Shown: in pieces, positions 1 through 8,556 of the stretch
Layout of the letters: every line of letters starts with the position of its first letter
How positions within the stretch are numbered: position 1 is the stretch's first letter
Source of the DNA: RGEC01 sp964475595
GTDB taxonomy: Bacteria > Bacteroidota > Bacteroidia > NS11-12g > UBA955
Direction: 5' to 3'
Assembly (NCBI GenBank): GCA_964475595.1
Contig: CAYYXG010000030.1
Span: forward strand, 1 to 16,460
Length of the DNA stretch: 16,460 bases
Position numbers and translations under genes: made by a program
The notes under the pieces: generated by a model
Told to the model about the DNA's origin: nothing
The model's database searches: none
What the model saw: the letters and a program-made list of their open reading frames with translations, nothing else

Positions 1-878
1 GCTTTGCTGTCCAGCGTGGGGTCATAATTGTCTGCCACCCAGTCATAGGCACGCATATAGCTTAGGCCGGCTTTAAAGGCAAATACTTCCCTGCCTTTTT
101 TGTTTTTATACGCTTTGGCGTAGCGGAGCATAATTTGTGCCAGTTCGCGCTCGCCCACTTTGATCTGTGCTGTCAGGCCCTGATGTTTCCAGGGGTCTTT
201 GGTGGTCATGTTGATCACACCGTTGAAGGCATTGGGGCCGTAGTATGCACTGCTGGCGCCCACGATGATTTCAGTATTGGCTACGTCTAATTCATTGGCG
301 CCCAAAAAATTGCCCAATGAAAAATTCAATCCGGGTGCCTGATTGTCAACACCGTCAATCAGCTGCAAACTTCTCACCGGGCTCGTGCTGTTGAAACCCC
401 TGGTGTTTACGATACGGAAACCCAGACTGGCTGCGGTTACATCCACGCCGCGTAAATGGCCTAAACCCTCATAAAAGTCACTGGCCGGGGTTTCCTTGAT
501 GGCTTTGGCGTTCAGACTTTCCACGGTTACCGGGCTCTCACGAAGCTTTTCTTTCAGACGATTGTGGCTAATGGTAACCTGTCCAACGCCTTTTGCTGCG
601 GATTCCAGTTCTATAGTAACTTCAGTAACAGCTACACTGTTTATCGTGTAAGTCAATTCCTGATAATCCATGGCTACAATCTGCATGGTTTTTACTCCTT
701 TCAGGTCAATTTTAAAAATTCCGGTACTGTCGGTTGTATGTGCGCCACCGCGCCAGGTAATTGAAGCGTATGGAATTCCCTGTCGCGTTTCTTTATCGAT
801 AACCTTGCCTCCAAGGATTTGAGACCAGGCAGAGCATGTGCTGAAAAAGGTAAAAAAGTAGAGTAAAAGTATTCTCAT
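1..878 (-). CDS. TonB-dependent outer-membrane receptor, N-terminal part (truncated by window edge)
   Basis: Reading the minus strand from ATG at 878 gives 292 uninterrupted codons to the left edge, so the beta-barrel and C-terminus lie outside. Residues 1-19 are a signal peptide (MRILLLYFFTFFSTCSAWS, then Q). Residues 21-95 resemble a CarboxypepD_reg-like domain (start ILGGKVIDKETRQGIPYASI; later DSTGIFKIDL). Residues 108-227 are the plug domain: RESPVTVESL, RGFNSTSPVRSLQLIDGVDN, and the conserved end of the plug with YYGPNAFNGVINMTTKDPW. The barrel starts after about 230. Such receptors import large or scarce substrates across the outer membrane with energy from TonB-ExbBD. The substrate cannot be told from this part, and no SusD-like partner is visible here. 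It is divergent from the E1 gene. Family assignment is secure; substrate is unknown. Confidence 0.93.
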   Translation of the reverse strand, partial: MRILLLYFFTFFSTCSAWSQILGGKVIDKETRQGIPYASITWRGGAHTTDSTGIFKIDLKGVKTMQIVAMDYQELTYTINSVAVTEVTIELESAAKGVGQVTISHNRLKEKLRESPVTVESLNAKAIKETPASDFYEGLGHLRGVDVTAASLGFRIVNTRGFNSTSPVRSLQLIDGVDNQAPGLNFSLGNFLGANELDVANTEIIVGASSAYYGPNAFNGVINMTTKDPWKHQGLTAQIKVGERELAQIMLRYAKAYKNKKGREVFAFKAGLSYMRAYDWVADNYDPTLDSK

Positions 879-896
879 ACCAGAGGAAATAAGGTT

Positions 897-925
897 GCAA
901 TATAGGGAAGTTTAGGAAAATGCAA
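897..925 (-). promoter_or_regulatory. Candidate Bacteroidota promoter of the TonB-dependent receptor gene
   Basis: On the minus strand a TTG (925-923) is followed after 18 nt by TATATTGC (904-897), which is one T short of the Bacteroidota -7 consensus TAnnTTTG, at near-standard spacing. The start codon lies 18 nt further on, which implies a very short leader. Position and spacing support it; the imperfect -7 box keeps confidence moderate. Confidence 0.4.
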
Positions 926-965
926 CTTTACAAAATCACAAGCCCTGATTGAGAAAGTTAGCCCC

Positions 966-973
966 TATCTTTG
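966..973 (+). promoter_or_regulatory. Perfect Bacteroidota -7 box (TATCTTTG) ahead of the E1 gene
   Basis: TATCTTTG matches TAnnTTTG exactly and is followed by GC, as is common in this phylum. The start codon at 984 begins only 10 nt after the box, so the transcript would have a leader of a few nucleotides at most. No well-spaced -33 TTG is visible: the nearest, at 949-951, is only 14 nt upstream of the box. Confidence 0.55.
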
Positions 974-983
974 CGGCCCTTTG

Positions 984-3029
984 ATGGTCAGTAAAGACAT
1001 TCTCCTTCTCGCCTGGAAAACCATGTGCACCGCAAGGGCCATGGCACGCATCTACGACGATAACCGGCCGATTACGAAATATGTGCATAGTACCAGCAAA
1101 GGGCATGAGGCCATACAATTGGCAACTGCCTGGCAGCTGAAAGCGATTGATTTTGCTTACCCTTATTACCGGGATGAGAGCTTGTTGCTAGGCATAGGAA
1201 TGGAGCCCTACGAACTCATGCTGCAACTGCTAGCTAAAGCCGATGACCCTTTCAGTGGCGGCAGAAGTTATTATTCACATCCGTCTTTAAAAAGTCCTGA
1301 TAAACCCAAGATACCCCACCAGAGCAGCGCTACTGGCATGCAGGTTATTCCAGCAACCGGTGCAGCCCACGGCATTAAATACCTTGAAAAACAAGGCCTG
1401 CTGAAAGGTGCTGAAAAACCCATTGTGCTCTGTTCATTGGGCGATGGAAGCGTTACGGAGGGCGAAGTGGCAGAGGCCTTTCAAATGGCCGTATTGCACC
1501 AGCTGCCCATTTTATATTTGGTGCAGGATAATGACTGGGGTATCAGCGCGAGCGGGGATGAAATGCGTGCTATGGATGCTTTCGAATATGCGCTGGGGTT
1601 CAAGGGCATGCGACGTCTGCGCATCAATGGAAGTGATTTTGTACAATGCTACACCGAAATGGAAAAGGCGGTGCAGTTTGTAAGGGAAAACCGAAACCCC
1701 ATGCTCGTGCACGTGAAAGTTCCGTTGCTTGGCCATCATACCAGCGGAGTGCGCAGTGAATGGTACCGCGATGATATGGACCAACATGAGAGACTGGACC
1801 CTTTGCCCAAGCTGAAAAGTTTATTGCTCAACCTGGGCGAAAAAGAAGAAAATTTACTAGGTATCGAAGAAGAAGCGGCAGAGCTGGCTGAGCGAGATTT
1901 TGAGCGTGCCAAGGCCGCCGCGGATCCCACGCCTGATATGCTGTATTTGCATGAGTTTGCTCCCACCCCAATTACGGAGGAAAAAGGAGTAAGAGAGCCC
2001 GCAGGCAAAGAACCGATTATCATGGTGGATGCTGCATTGTATGCAGTCGATGAAATTTTAAAAAATAATCCGGAAGCGTTGTTATACGGCCAGGATGTAG
2101 GTAAAAGACTGGGTGGGGTTTTCCGAGAAGCGGCCACGTTGGCGCAGAAATATGGCGATCACCGGGTCTTTAACACACCCATTCAGGAGGCCTACATTGT
2201 GGGGAGTACTGCAGGAATGAGTGCTGTGGGTTGCAAGCCCATTGTGGAAATACAGTTTGCCGATTACATCTGGCCCGGCATTAACCAACTGGTAGAAGAA
2301 CTAAGTAAATCGTGCTACCTGAGTAACGGCAAATATCCGGTGGCATCGGTTATCAGGGTACCTACCGGTGCTTACGGTGGCGGCGGTCCATACCACAGTG
2401 GGACTGTGGAAAGCAGTATATTGCCCATCAAAGGCATTAAAATTGCCTATCCCAGCAATGCTGCAGACATGAAAGGGTTGATGAAATCGGCCTGGTATGA
2501 CCCCAATCCGGTGGTAATGTTTGAGCACAAGGGCATTTACTGGAGCAAGGTTTCCGGAACAGAAGCGGCTAAAACACCTGAGCCCGATGAGGATTATGTA
2601 ATTCCTTTCGGCAAAGGGCGTGTGGCGCTGGAATGCAGCAGCGAAGCCCTCAATCGGGGTGAAACATGTGCCGTGATTACCTATGGAATGGGTGTTTACT
2701 GGGCCATGTCTGCCGCTAAGGCATTTCCCGGCAGGGTAGAGGTCATTGACCTTCGCACGCTGGCACCCTATGATGAAAAACTGGTGTTTGAAACCGTAAA
2801 AAAGCATGGAAAAGTGCTGGTGCTGACCGAAGAAACCCTCCGTAATTCTTTTGCAGAGGCCCTTGCCGGGCGTATTTCGCAACACTGTTTTGCACAGCTT
2901 GATGCACCGGTACAGACCCTGGGATCGGCTGATTTGCCTGCTATCCCTTTGAATATGGGATTGGAAGCCGAAATGCTGCCAAGTGCTTCCAAAGTACAGG
3001 CGGCTTTGGAAGAATTGCTGGCTTGGTAA
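984..3029 (+). CDS. 2-oxoacid dehydrogenase E1, fused alpha and beta subunits (thiamine diphosphate enzyme)
   Basis: The product (681 aa) joins both E1 subunits in one chain. The alpha half (about 1-325) carries the thiamine diphosphate motif, GDGSVTEGE at about 153-161 closing with QDN at 181-183, preceded by YYRDESLLLGIGM, and the conserved GHHTSG loop at 250-255. The beta half (about 344-670) has YGQDVGKRLGGVF, TPIQEAYIVGS, GAYGGGGPYHSG with the active-site His at about 471, and a C-terminal transketolase-type domain. E1 decarboxylates a 2-oxoacid and passes the acyl group to the lipoyl domain of E2, in the cytoplasm. The sequence resembles branched-chain 2-oxoacid or pyruvate-type E1; the substrate cannot be settled by eye. 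E2 and E3 are not in the window. I chose ATG at 984; an in-frame TTG precedes it directly at 981. Confidence 0.93.
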   Translation: MVSKDILLLAWKTMCTARAMARIYDDNRPITKYVHSTSKGHEAIQLATAWQLKAIDFAYPYYRDESLLLGIGMEPYELMLQLLAKADDPFSGGRSYYSHPSLKSPDKPKIPHQSSATGMQVIPATGAAHGIKYLEKQGLLKGAEKPIVLCSLGDGSVTEGEVAEAFQMAVLHQLPILYLVQDNDWGISASGDEMRAMDAFEYALGFKGMRRLRINGSDFVQCYTEMEKAVQFVRENRNPMLVHVKVPLLGHHTSGVRSEWYRDDMDQHERLDPLPKLKSLLLNLGEKEENLLGIEEEAAELAERDFERAKAAADPTPDMLYLHEFAPTPITEEKGVREPAGKEPIIMVDAALYAVDEILKNNPEALLYGQDVGKRLGGVFREAATLAQKYGDHRVFNTPIQEAYIVGSTAGMSAVGCKPIVEIQFADYIWPGINQLVEELSKSCYLSNGKYPVASVIRVPTGAYGGGGPYHSGTVESSILPIKGIKIAYPSNAADMKGLMKSAWYDPNPVVMFEHKGIYWSKVSGTEAAKTPEPDEDYVIPFGKGRVALECSSEALNRGETCAVITYGMGVYWAMSAAKAFPGRVEVIDLRTLAPYDEKLVFETVKKHGKVLVLTEETLRNSFAEALAGRISQHCFAQLDAPVQTLGSADLPAIPLNMGLEAEMLPSASKVQAALEELLAW

Positions 3030-3051
3030 ACTGAAAGTGTAATATTTTCAC

Positions 3052-3059
3052 GAACTTTG
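3052..3059 (+). promoter_or_regulatory. Weak -7-like box (GAACTTTG) upstream of ribBA
   Basis: GAACTTTG differs from TAnnTTTG only at its first base and is followed by C. It lies 40 nt before the ribBA start, inside the 70-nt gap after the E1 gene. No -33 TTG stands at the usual distance. It could start the ribBA-flavin reductase transcript, but read-through from the E1 gene is equally possible. Confidence 0.3.
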
Positions 3060-3099
3060 CCAAACCCTTTCTGAAGGTTAATTTACATAGTTGAAACGG

Positions 3100-4308
3100 A
3101 TGTCAGCATTCACCTTACACAGTATAGAAGAAGCCATAGAAGATATACGCCGCGGCAGAGTGGTGATTGTGGTAGATGATGAGAACCGCGAGAATGAGGG
3201 CGATTTTCTAACCGCTGCCCGCAACATGACGCCTGAATTGGTAAACTTTATGGCCAAGGAAGGACGTGGCTTGATATGCGTTCCCCTTACCGAAGATCGG
3301 TGTGATTCGCTGAATCTGGGCATGATGGTCGGTTCCAATACCGCTACCCATGAAACCGCCTTTACCATTTCGGTAGATTTACTGGGTCATGGCTGCACTA
3401 CAGGCATTAGTGCCCACGACCGCGCGAAAACCATTCAGGCGCTTATAGACCCCAACACAAAAGCCGAGGAACTGGGAAGACCCGGCCATATTTTTCCACT
3501 GAAAGCCAAAGCAGAAGGGGTTCTTAGGCGTGCCGGGCACACGGAGGCAGCCATTGATCTTGCCCGAATGGCAGGGTTTGAACCGGCAGGTTGTATCGTA
3601 GAAATCCTCAACGAAGACGGTAGCATGGCTCGTTTGCCTGATTTGATGGAGGTTGCCAAAAAATGGGACCTTAAGATCATTAGTATTGAGGATCTAATCC
3701 GTTATCGGCTTCAGCACGAAACCCTTATCCGTCGAGAGATTAGCGTAGATATGCCCACCCGTTTTGGTGATTTTGAACTGGTAGCCTACAAACAAAGCAA
3801 TACCGATCAGGAACATCTGGCTTTGATTAAAGGCAGCTGGGAGCCCGGAGAAGCCATTCTAACCCGGGTACACAGCAGTTGTCTTACCGGGGATATCTTT
3901 GGGTCTTGCCGATGCGATTGCGGTGAGCAGTTGCAAAAAGCCATGGAAAAAATAGAAGCCGAAGGCAAAGGTGTGATTGTGTATATGAATCAGGAAGGAA
4001 GGGGAATAGGCTTGCTGAACAAACTGAAAGCATACAAATTGCAGGAGCAGGGACTTGATACCGTAGAAGCCAATCTGCAGCTGGGTTTTAAAATGGATGA
4101 ACGGGATTATGGCATAGGTGCCCAGATTTTGCGGGATCTTGGCGTAAGTAAAATGAAACTCATGAGCAATAATCCCCGCAAACGCACCGGACTGATTGGC
4201 TATGGGCTGGAAATAATTGAAAATGTACCGCTGGAAGTAGAGCCCAATCCCCATAACGCAGGTTATTTAGCCACCAAGAAAAACAAAATGGGGCACACCC
4301 TTAAATAA
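3100..4308 (+). CDS. ribBA: Bifunctional 3,4-dihydroxy-2-butanone-4-phosphate synthase / GTP cyclohydrolase II
   Basis: The 402-aa protein makes both riboflavin precursors. The N-terminal RibB half (about 1-205) converts ribulose 5-phosphate to 3,4-dihydroxy-2-butanone 4-phosphate and shows DDENRENEGDF at about 26-36, CTTGISAHDRAKT, RPGHIFPL and RAGHTEA with the catalytic His at about 147. The C-terminal RibA half (about 210-395) opens the GTP ring; it keeps the zinc ligands in HSSCLTGD and RCDCGEQ (Cys at about 261, 272 and 274) and the NQEGRGIGLLNKLKAYKLQ stretch. Both halves look catalytically intact. Start: ATG at 3100; a TTG nine bases upstream at 3091 is in frame, but only adds MKR and has no support. 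The next gene, a flavin reductase-like protein, begins 8 nt after the stop, which suggests co-transcription of flavin supply and use. Confidence 0.96.
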   Translation: MSAFTLHSIEEAIEDIRRGRVVIVVDDENRENEGDFLTAARNMTPELVNFMAKEGRGLICVPLTEDRCDSLNLGMMVGSNTATHETAFTISVDLLGHGCTTGISAHDRAKTIQALIDPNTKAEELGRPGHIFPLKAKAEGVLRRAGHTEAAIDLARMAGFEPAGCIVEILNEDGSMARLPDLMEVAKKWDLKIISIEDLIRYRLQHETLIRREISVDMPTRFGDFELVAYKQSNTDQEHLALIKGSWEPGEAILTRVHSSCLTGDIFGSCRCDCGEQLQKAMEKIEAEGKGVIVYMNQEGRGIGLLNKLKAYKLQEQGLDTVEANLQLGFKMDERDYGIGAQILRDLGVSKMKLMSNNPRKRTGLIGYGLEIIENVPLEVEPNPHNAGYLATKKNKMGHTLK

Positions 4309-4316
4309 TCCCTATC

Positions 4317-5162
4317 ATGGAATTTCTTACCATCAATCCCCAAGAGACAGCGCTTCCCCAATTGCATCAGTACCTGCTTGGCAGCGTAGGCCCCAGACCC
4401 ATTTGTTTTGCGAGTACGGTAGATGAGAATGGTACACCGAATCTGGCGCCGTTTAGTTTTTTCAATGTGGTAAGTGCCAATCCGCCGGTGCTGGTGTTTG
4501 CTCCCAATAACAGCGGCCGGGATGGTACGCCTAAACATACCTACCTCAACGCAAAACAAGTGCCTGAAGTGGTGGTGAACGTGGTTACTTATGAAATGGT
4601 TCAGCAAATGAATGTGGCTGCTGCACCTTGGGACCGTGGTGTTAGCGAGTTTGAAAAAGCCGGCTTCACACCCATTCCTTCAGAACTAATTAAACCCTTT
4701 CGGGTAAAAGAAAGTCCTGTGCAGATGGAATGCCGGGTGCTGGAAATAAAAGAATTTGGAACAGGCGGTGGAGCCGGGAATCTGGTGATGGCCGAAGTTG
4801 TTAAAATTCATATTAATAAGGATGTGATTGGAGCAGACGGAAAAATTGACCAGACCCGCATCGATTTGGTGGGTAGAATGGGCGGAAGCTGGTATTGCCG
4901 TACCACCCCTGATTCTCTTTTTCAGCTGTCACAGCCCATGCAGCCAACGATTGGTTATGACGCCCTGCCCGAAAACGTTAAAAATAGTCGCGTATTGAGC
5001 GCTAATGACATCGGGATGCTTGCCTCACTCGGCAGCTTGCCGGATATGGAATTGCGGGCACTTACCCGGAAGAATTTTGGGACTGATCATGCAGAAGAAA
5101 TAGCTAAAAATCTGATTGCTGAAGGCAAAACCATTGAGGCCCTCGCATTATTGATGGGCTAA
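4317..5162 (+). CDS. Flavin reductase-like FMN-binding split-barrel protein
   Basis: The 281-aa product has the flavin reductase-like split barrel at about 16-190: GSVGPRPICFAST, then NLAPFSFFNVVSANPPVLVF and the later IDLVGRMGGSWYCRT. Proteins of this family bind FMN (sometimes FAD) and often reduce it with NAD(P)H, or use it to oxidise or reduce small molecules; the true substrate here is not evident. A C-terminal extension of about 70 residues (from roughly 210) follows the barrel and makes the protein longer than typical 160-210-aa family members. No signal peptide is present, so it should be cytoplasmic. It starts 8 nt after ribBA, without room for its own promoter, so it is very likely translated from the same mRNA. 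Family is clear; reaction is an inference. Confidence 0.88.
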   Translation: MEFLTINPQETALPQLHQYLLGSVGPRPICFASTVDENGTPNLAPFSFFNVVSANPPVLVFAPNNSGRDGTPKHTYLNAKQVPEVVVNVVTYEMVQQMNVAAAPWDRGVSEFEKAGFTPIPSELIKPFRVKESPVQMECRVLEIKEFGTGGGAGNLVMAEVVKIHINKDVIGADGKIDQTRIDLVGRMGGSWYCRTTPDSLFQLSQPMQPTIGYDALPENVKNSRVLSANDIGMLASLGSLPDMELRALTRKNFGTDHAEEIAKNLIAEGKTIEALALLMG

Positions 5163-5187
5163 GATAGCCACATCCGGCAGAAAATTG

Positions 5188-5195
5188 TATTTTTG
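5188..5195 (+). promoter_or_regulatory. Perfect Bacteroidota -7 box (TATTTTTG) upstream of ileS
   Basis: TATTTTTG fits TAnnTTTG and is followed by CA. It lies in the 62-nt gap between the flavin reductase gene and ileS, 29 nt before the ileS start. No TTG stands at -33. It is the best candidate for a promoter of the ileS-DksA-like-lspA transcript. Confidence 0.45.
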
Positions 5196-5224
5196 CAGTT
5201 TATTCAAAACGCTGCCCCAGAATT

Positions 5225-8200
5225 ATGTATCCTACGCTCAAACAGATGAACTGGCCCGAAATTGAGGCCGAAATCCTAAAGTTCTGGGAAGAGAACAGCA
5301 TTTTTGAAAAGAGCGTCCAAAACCGACCTGAGGATAAGGCATTTACCTTCTTTGAAGGTCCGCCCAGTGCCAATGGAATGCCCGGAATTCACCACGTGAT
5401 GGCCCGTGCCATCAAGGATATATTTTGCCGCTACAAGACCCTTCAGGGTTATCGTGTAGAGCGCAAGGCGGGTTGGGATACACATGGCTTACCCATAGAG
5501 CTGCAGGTTGAAAAACGACTGGGTATTCGCAAAGAGGATATAGGCGTAAAAATAAGCGTTGAAGAATACAATGCCGAATGCCGAAAGGATGTAATGATGT
5601 TTAAGGATGTATGGGATGATCTGACCCGTAAAATTGGCTACTGGGTAGATTTACAAGATCCATACATCACCTACGAAAATAACTATATCGAAACCCTGTG
5701 GTATCTGATTAAGAGGTTGCATGAAAAGGGTTTGCTTTACAAAGGATATACCATTCAGCCCTTTTCCCCTGCCGCGGGTACAGGCCTTTCCAGCCACGAA
5801 CTCAACCAGCCCGGAACCTACAAAACGGTGAAAGACACCACCATTGTGGCGCAATTCAAAGAGCTGGGAACTGACAATCACTATTTTCTGGCCTGGACTA
5901 CCACTCCTTGGACATTGCCGGGGAATACTGCCCTTGCCGTTGGGGCTCGTATAGAATATGCACAGATAGAAACCCTGAATCCCTACACCGGTCAGAAGCA
6001 GGTTGTTACACTGGCGCAGGCCCTTGCCGGTAAATATTTTTCTGCCAAAGGCGAAAATGCAGATTTTACTGCCTGGAAACCCGGCGATAAAGTGTTGCCA
6101 TGGAAACGCATTTCGGCTTGCACGGGCAAAGATCTTGAGGGTAGGCGCTATGAACAGTTGATGCCATTCATGCAGCCCGAATCGGGCGATGCTTTTAAGG
6201 TGGTTTGTGCTGATTTTGTGAGCACGGAAGACGGTACCGGTATTGTACATATTGCCCCCAGTTTTGGCGCAGACGACTTTAAAACAGCCCGTGAAAATGG
6301 AATCGGAAATCTCACGCCGGTAGATAGGAAAGGTCGCTTTATCCCTGAAATTGCTGATTTTGCCGGCGAATTTGTGAAAGAGGCCTTTTTGACTGATGAA
6401 GAGAAAGAGGCCGAACGCATTAAACAGGGTCGCGACAAATACCTGAGTGTAGATGAGCGCATTGCCATCAAATTAAAGCAGGAAAACAAAGCATTTAAAG
6501 TTGAAAAATACGAGCACAGTTATCCCCACTGCTGGCGCACAGATAAACCCATACTATATTATCCGCTGGAAAGCTGGTTTGTGAAGACCACCGCACTGAA
6601 AGACCGATTGGTTGAACTGAACAAAACCATTAACTGGAAGCCCAAAAGCACCGGTGAAGGTCGTTTTGGAAACTGGCTCGAGAATCTGGTGGACTGGAAC
6701 CTCAGCCGAAGCCGCTACTGGGGCACACCCCTTCCATTGTGGGCCACCGAAGATGGTGAGGAAACCAAGTGCATTGGCAGTATTGATGAGCTGCATGCAG
6801 AAATAACGAAAGCGAATGAAGTTTTAGGGTTGCAGCAATCCCTAGATCGTGAAAAACTGGATTTGCACCGCCCCTATGTGGACTACATCACCCTCGTTAG
6901 TGATTCGGGTAAGCCCATGAAGCGCGAAACCGATCTTATTGATGTTTGGTTCGACAGTGGTGCTATGCCTATGGCTCAGTGGCACTGGCCGTTTGAAAAC
7001 AAAGAACTTTTTGAGCGCAATGAAGTGGCCGATTTTATCGCAGAAGGAGTGGACCAAACCCGTGGATGGTTCTTTACGCTGCATGCCATAGCCGTATTGT
7101 TGTTTGACCGCGTAGCATTCCGTAATGTAATTGCCAACGGCCTGGTGCTGGATAAATTCGGCAATAAAATGAGCAAACGCCACGGCAATGCGGTTGATCC
7201 TTTTACCACAGTTGCCAAATATGGTGCTGATGCTGTGCGATGGTATATGGTTACCAATGCGCCGCCTTGGGACAACCTGAAATTTGATATTGCAGGCGTA
7301 GAGGAAGTGCAGCGAAAGTTTTTCGGCACCCTATACAATACCTATGGTTTTTTCGCCTTGTACGCCAATATAGACAGGTTTGTGTTTGATGCAGGCAAGA
7401 CCATTCCCCACCAAGACCTACCGGAACTAGACCGTTGGATTATCAGTCGTAAAAATAGTCTGATACAAACCGTGCAGGAAGCGATGGATGACTATGATCC
7501 CACCCGCGCCGGCCGTGCCATTGAGTCATTTGTATGCGATGACCTCAGCAACTGGTATGTACGTCTGGGTCGGAAACGTTTCTGGCGCGGAGATATGAAT
7601 GAAGACAAGCAGGCCGCCTATGAAACACTGTATCAGTGTTTGCTGACAGCTTCACAGCTGATGAGCCCGCTTAGTCCTTTCTTTGCTGATTGGCTTTACA
7701 GAAGTCTGACTTCAACTGAAAGAATTACGCTACCGGAAAGTGTTCATTTAACACTTAATAACCCACCCAATCCTGCGCAGATTGACAAAGAGCTGGAAGA
7801 AACCATGCAAATGGCCCAGCAGCTGAGCAGTATGGTATTATCGCTGCGCAAAAAAGAGAAAATCAGGGTGCGGCAGCCCTTGCAGAAGGTGATGATTCCG
7901 GTGCTGGATGAAACTTTTGGAAAGCGACTGAACCACATTTCTGCCCTATTTTTAGCTGAGGTAAATGTGAAAGAAATTCAAACTATTTCTGCCGACAACA
8001 ATCTGATTGTAAAGAAAATAAAGCCCAATTTTAAAACCTTGGGACCTAAGCTGGGCCCGGATATGAAGCAGCTGGCACAGGTGTCGCAGACTTTTACGGC
8101 AGAGCAGATTCAGACACTGGAAAAACAGGGCGTGCTCAATGTAGATTTAGGCAATCGACAATTTGAGCTTGAACTGGCCGATGTGGAAATTTTAACCCAG

Positions 8201-8530
8201 GATATGCCTGGATGGCTGTTGAGTACCGAAGGCAATATTACGGTGGCTTTGGATGTGAATATTACCCCGGAATTGAAGCAGGAAGGCCATGCACGGGAAC
8301 TGGTAAACCGTATACAAAACATGCGCAAAGAGTCCGGACTGGAGGTAACAGACCGCATTGTGCTGCACTTTTCAGGCACTCACGAACTTGAAGATAGCAT
8401 CCGAACATTTAAATTGTATATTTGCACTGAGACGCTTGCCGATGACGTTCTTTTTGAAGACAGTACAGACGGAGAAGCCATTGAGATAGAGGAACACGTC
8501 GCAAAGCTCAAACTCGTAAAAGCCCATTAA
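5225..8530 (+). CDS. ileS: Isoleucyl-tRNA synthetase (eukaryote-like type)
   Basis: This 1101-aa class I synthetase charges tRNA-Ile with isoleucine and edits mischarged valine. Visible parts: start of the Rossmann fold with FFEGPPSANG and a HIGH-equivalent that reads GIHH at 54-57; the CP1 editing domain with AWTTTPWTLPGNTA from residue 223 and GIVHIAPSFGADD near 340; DWNLSRSRYWGTPLP; DVWFDSGAMPMAQW; EGVDQTRGWFFTLHAI; and KMSKRHGNAVD at 648-658, the KMSKS loop. The C-terminal part (about 750-1101) is the anticodon-binding region; I see no C-terminal four-cysteine zinc finger of the E. coli type. Length and motifs place it with the longer IleRS class that includes eukaryotic cytosolic enzymes, many of which resist mupirocin (known of the class, not tested here). 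lspA follows two genes later, as a synteny also known in E. coli. Confidence 0.97.
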   Translation: MYPTLKQMNWPEIEAEILKFWEENSIFEKSVQNRPEDKAFTFFEGPPSANGMPGIHHVMARAIKDIFCRYKTLQGYRVERKAGWDTHGLPIELQVEKRLGIRKEDIGVKISVEEYNAECRKDVMMFKDVWDDLTRKIGYWVDLQDPYITYENNYIETLWYLIKRLHEKGLLYKGYTIQPFSPAAGTGLSSHELNQPGTYKTVKDTTIVAQFKELGTDNHYFLAWTTTPWTLPGNTALAVGARIEYAQIETLNPYTGQKQVVTLAQALAGKYFSAKGENADFTAWKPGDKVLPWKRISACTGKDLEGRRYEQLMPFMQPESGDAFKVVCADFVSTEDGTGIVHIAPSFGADDFKTARENGIGNLTPVDRKGRFIPEIADFAGEFVKEAFLTDEEKEAERIKQGRDKYLSVDERIAIKLKQENKAFKVEKYEHSYPHCWRTDKPILYYPLESWFVKTTALKDRLVELNKTINWKPKSTGEGRFGNWLENLVDWNLSRSRYWGTPLPLWATEDGEETKCIGSIDELHAEITKANEVLGLQQSLDREKLDLHRPYVDYITLVSDSGKPMKRETDLIDVWFDSGAMPMAQWHWPFENKELFERNEVADFIAEGVDQTRGWFFTLHAIAVLLFDRVAFRNVIANGLVLDKFGNKMSKRHGNAVDPFTTVAKYGADAVRWYMVTNAPPWDNLKFDIAGVEEVQRKFFGTLYNTYGFFALYANIDRFVFDAGKTIPHQDLPELDRWIISRKNSLIQTVQEAMDDYDPTRAGRAIESFVCDDLSNWYVRLGRKRFWRGDMNEDKQAAYETLYQCLLTASQLMSPLSPFFADWLYRSLTSTERITLPESVHLTLNNPPNPAQIDKELEETMQMAQQLSSMVLSLRKKEKIRVRQPLQKVMIPVLDETFGKRLNHISALFLAEVNVKEIQTISADNNLIVKKIKPNFKTLGPKLGPDMKQLAQVSQTFTAEQIQTLEKQGVLNVDLGNRQFELELADVEILTQDMPGWLLSTEGNITVALDVNITPELKQEGHARELVNRIQNMRKESGLEVTDRIVLHFSGTHELEDSIRTFKLYICTETLADDVLFEDSTDGEAIEIEEHVAKLKLVKAH

Positions 8531-8556
8531 CCCATATTCACTTAATCTAACCGACC

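Noticed and set aside
564..764. 66-codon frame on the plus strand
   Set aside because: It lies inside the TonB-dependent receptor gene on the other strand, which has strong domain evidence; the frame resembles no protein.
2301..2885. 194-codon frame on the minus strand
   Set aside because: It is antisense to the beta half of the E1 fusion and shows no domain; a shadow frame.
3030..3055. Terminator after the E1 gene
   Set aside because: The only symmetry is a 5-bp TGAAA/TTTCA pair without a T-run; too weak to call.
3091..3099. TTG start of ribBA at 3091
   Set aside because: It only adds three residues before an ATG at 3100 that fits the family N-terminus; no upstream signal favours the TTG.
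5651..6250. 199-codon frame on the minus strand
   Set aside because: It is antisense to the ileS editing domain; composition and lack of motifs mark it as a shadow.
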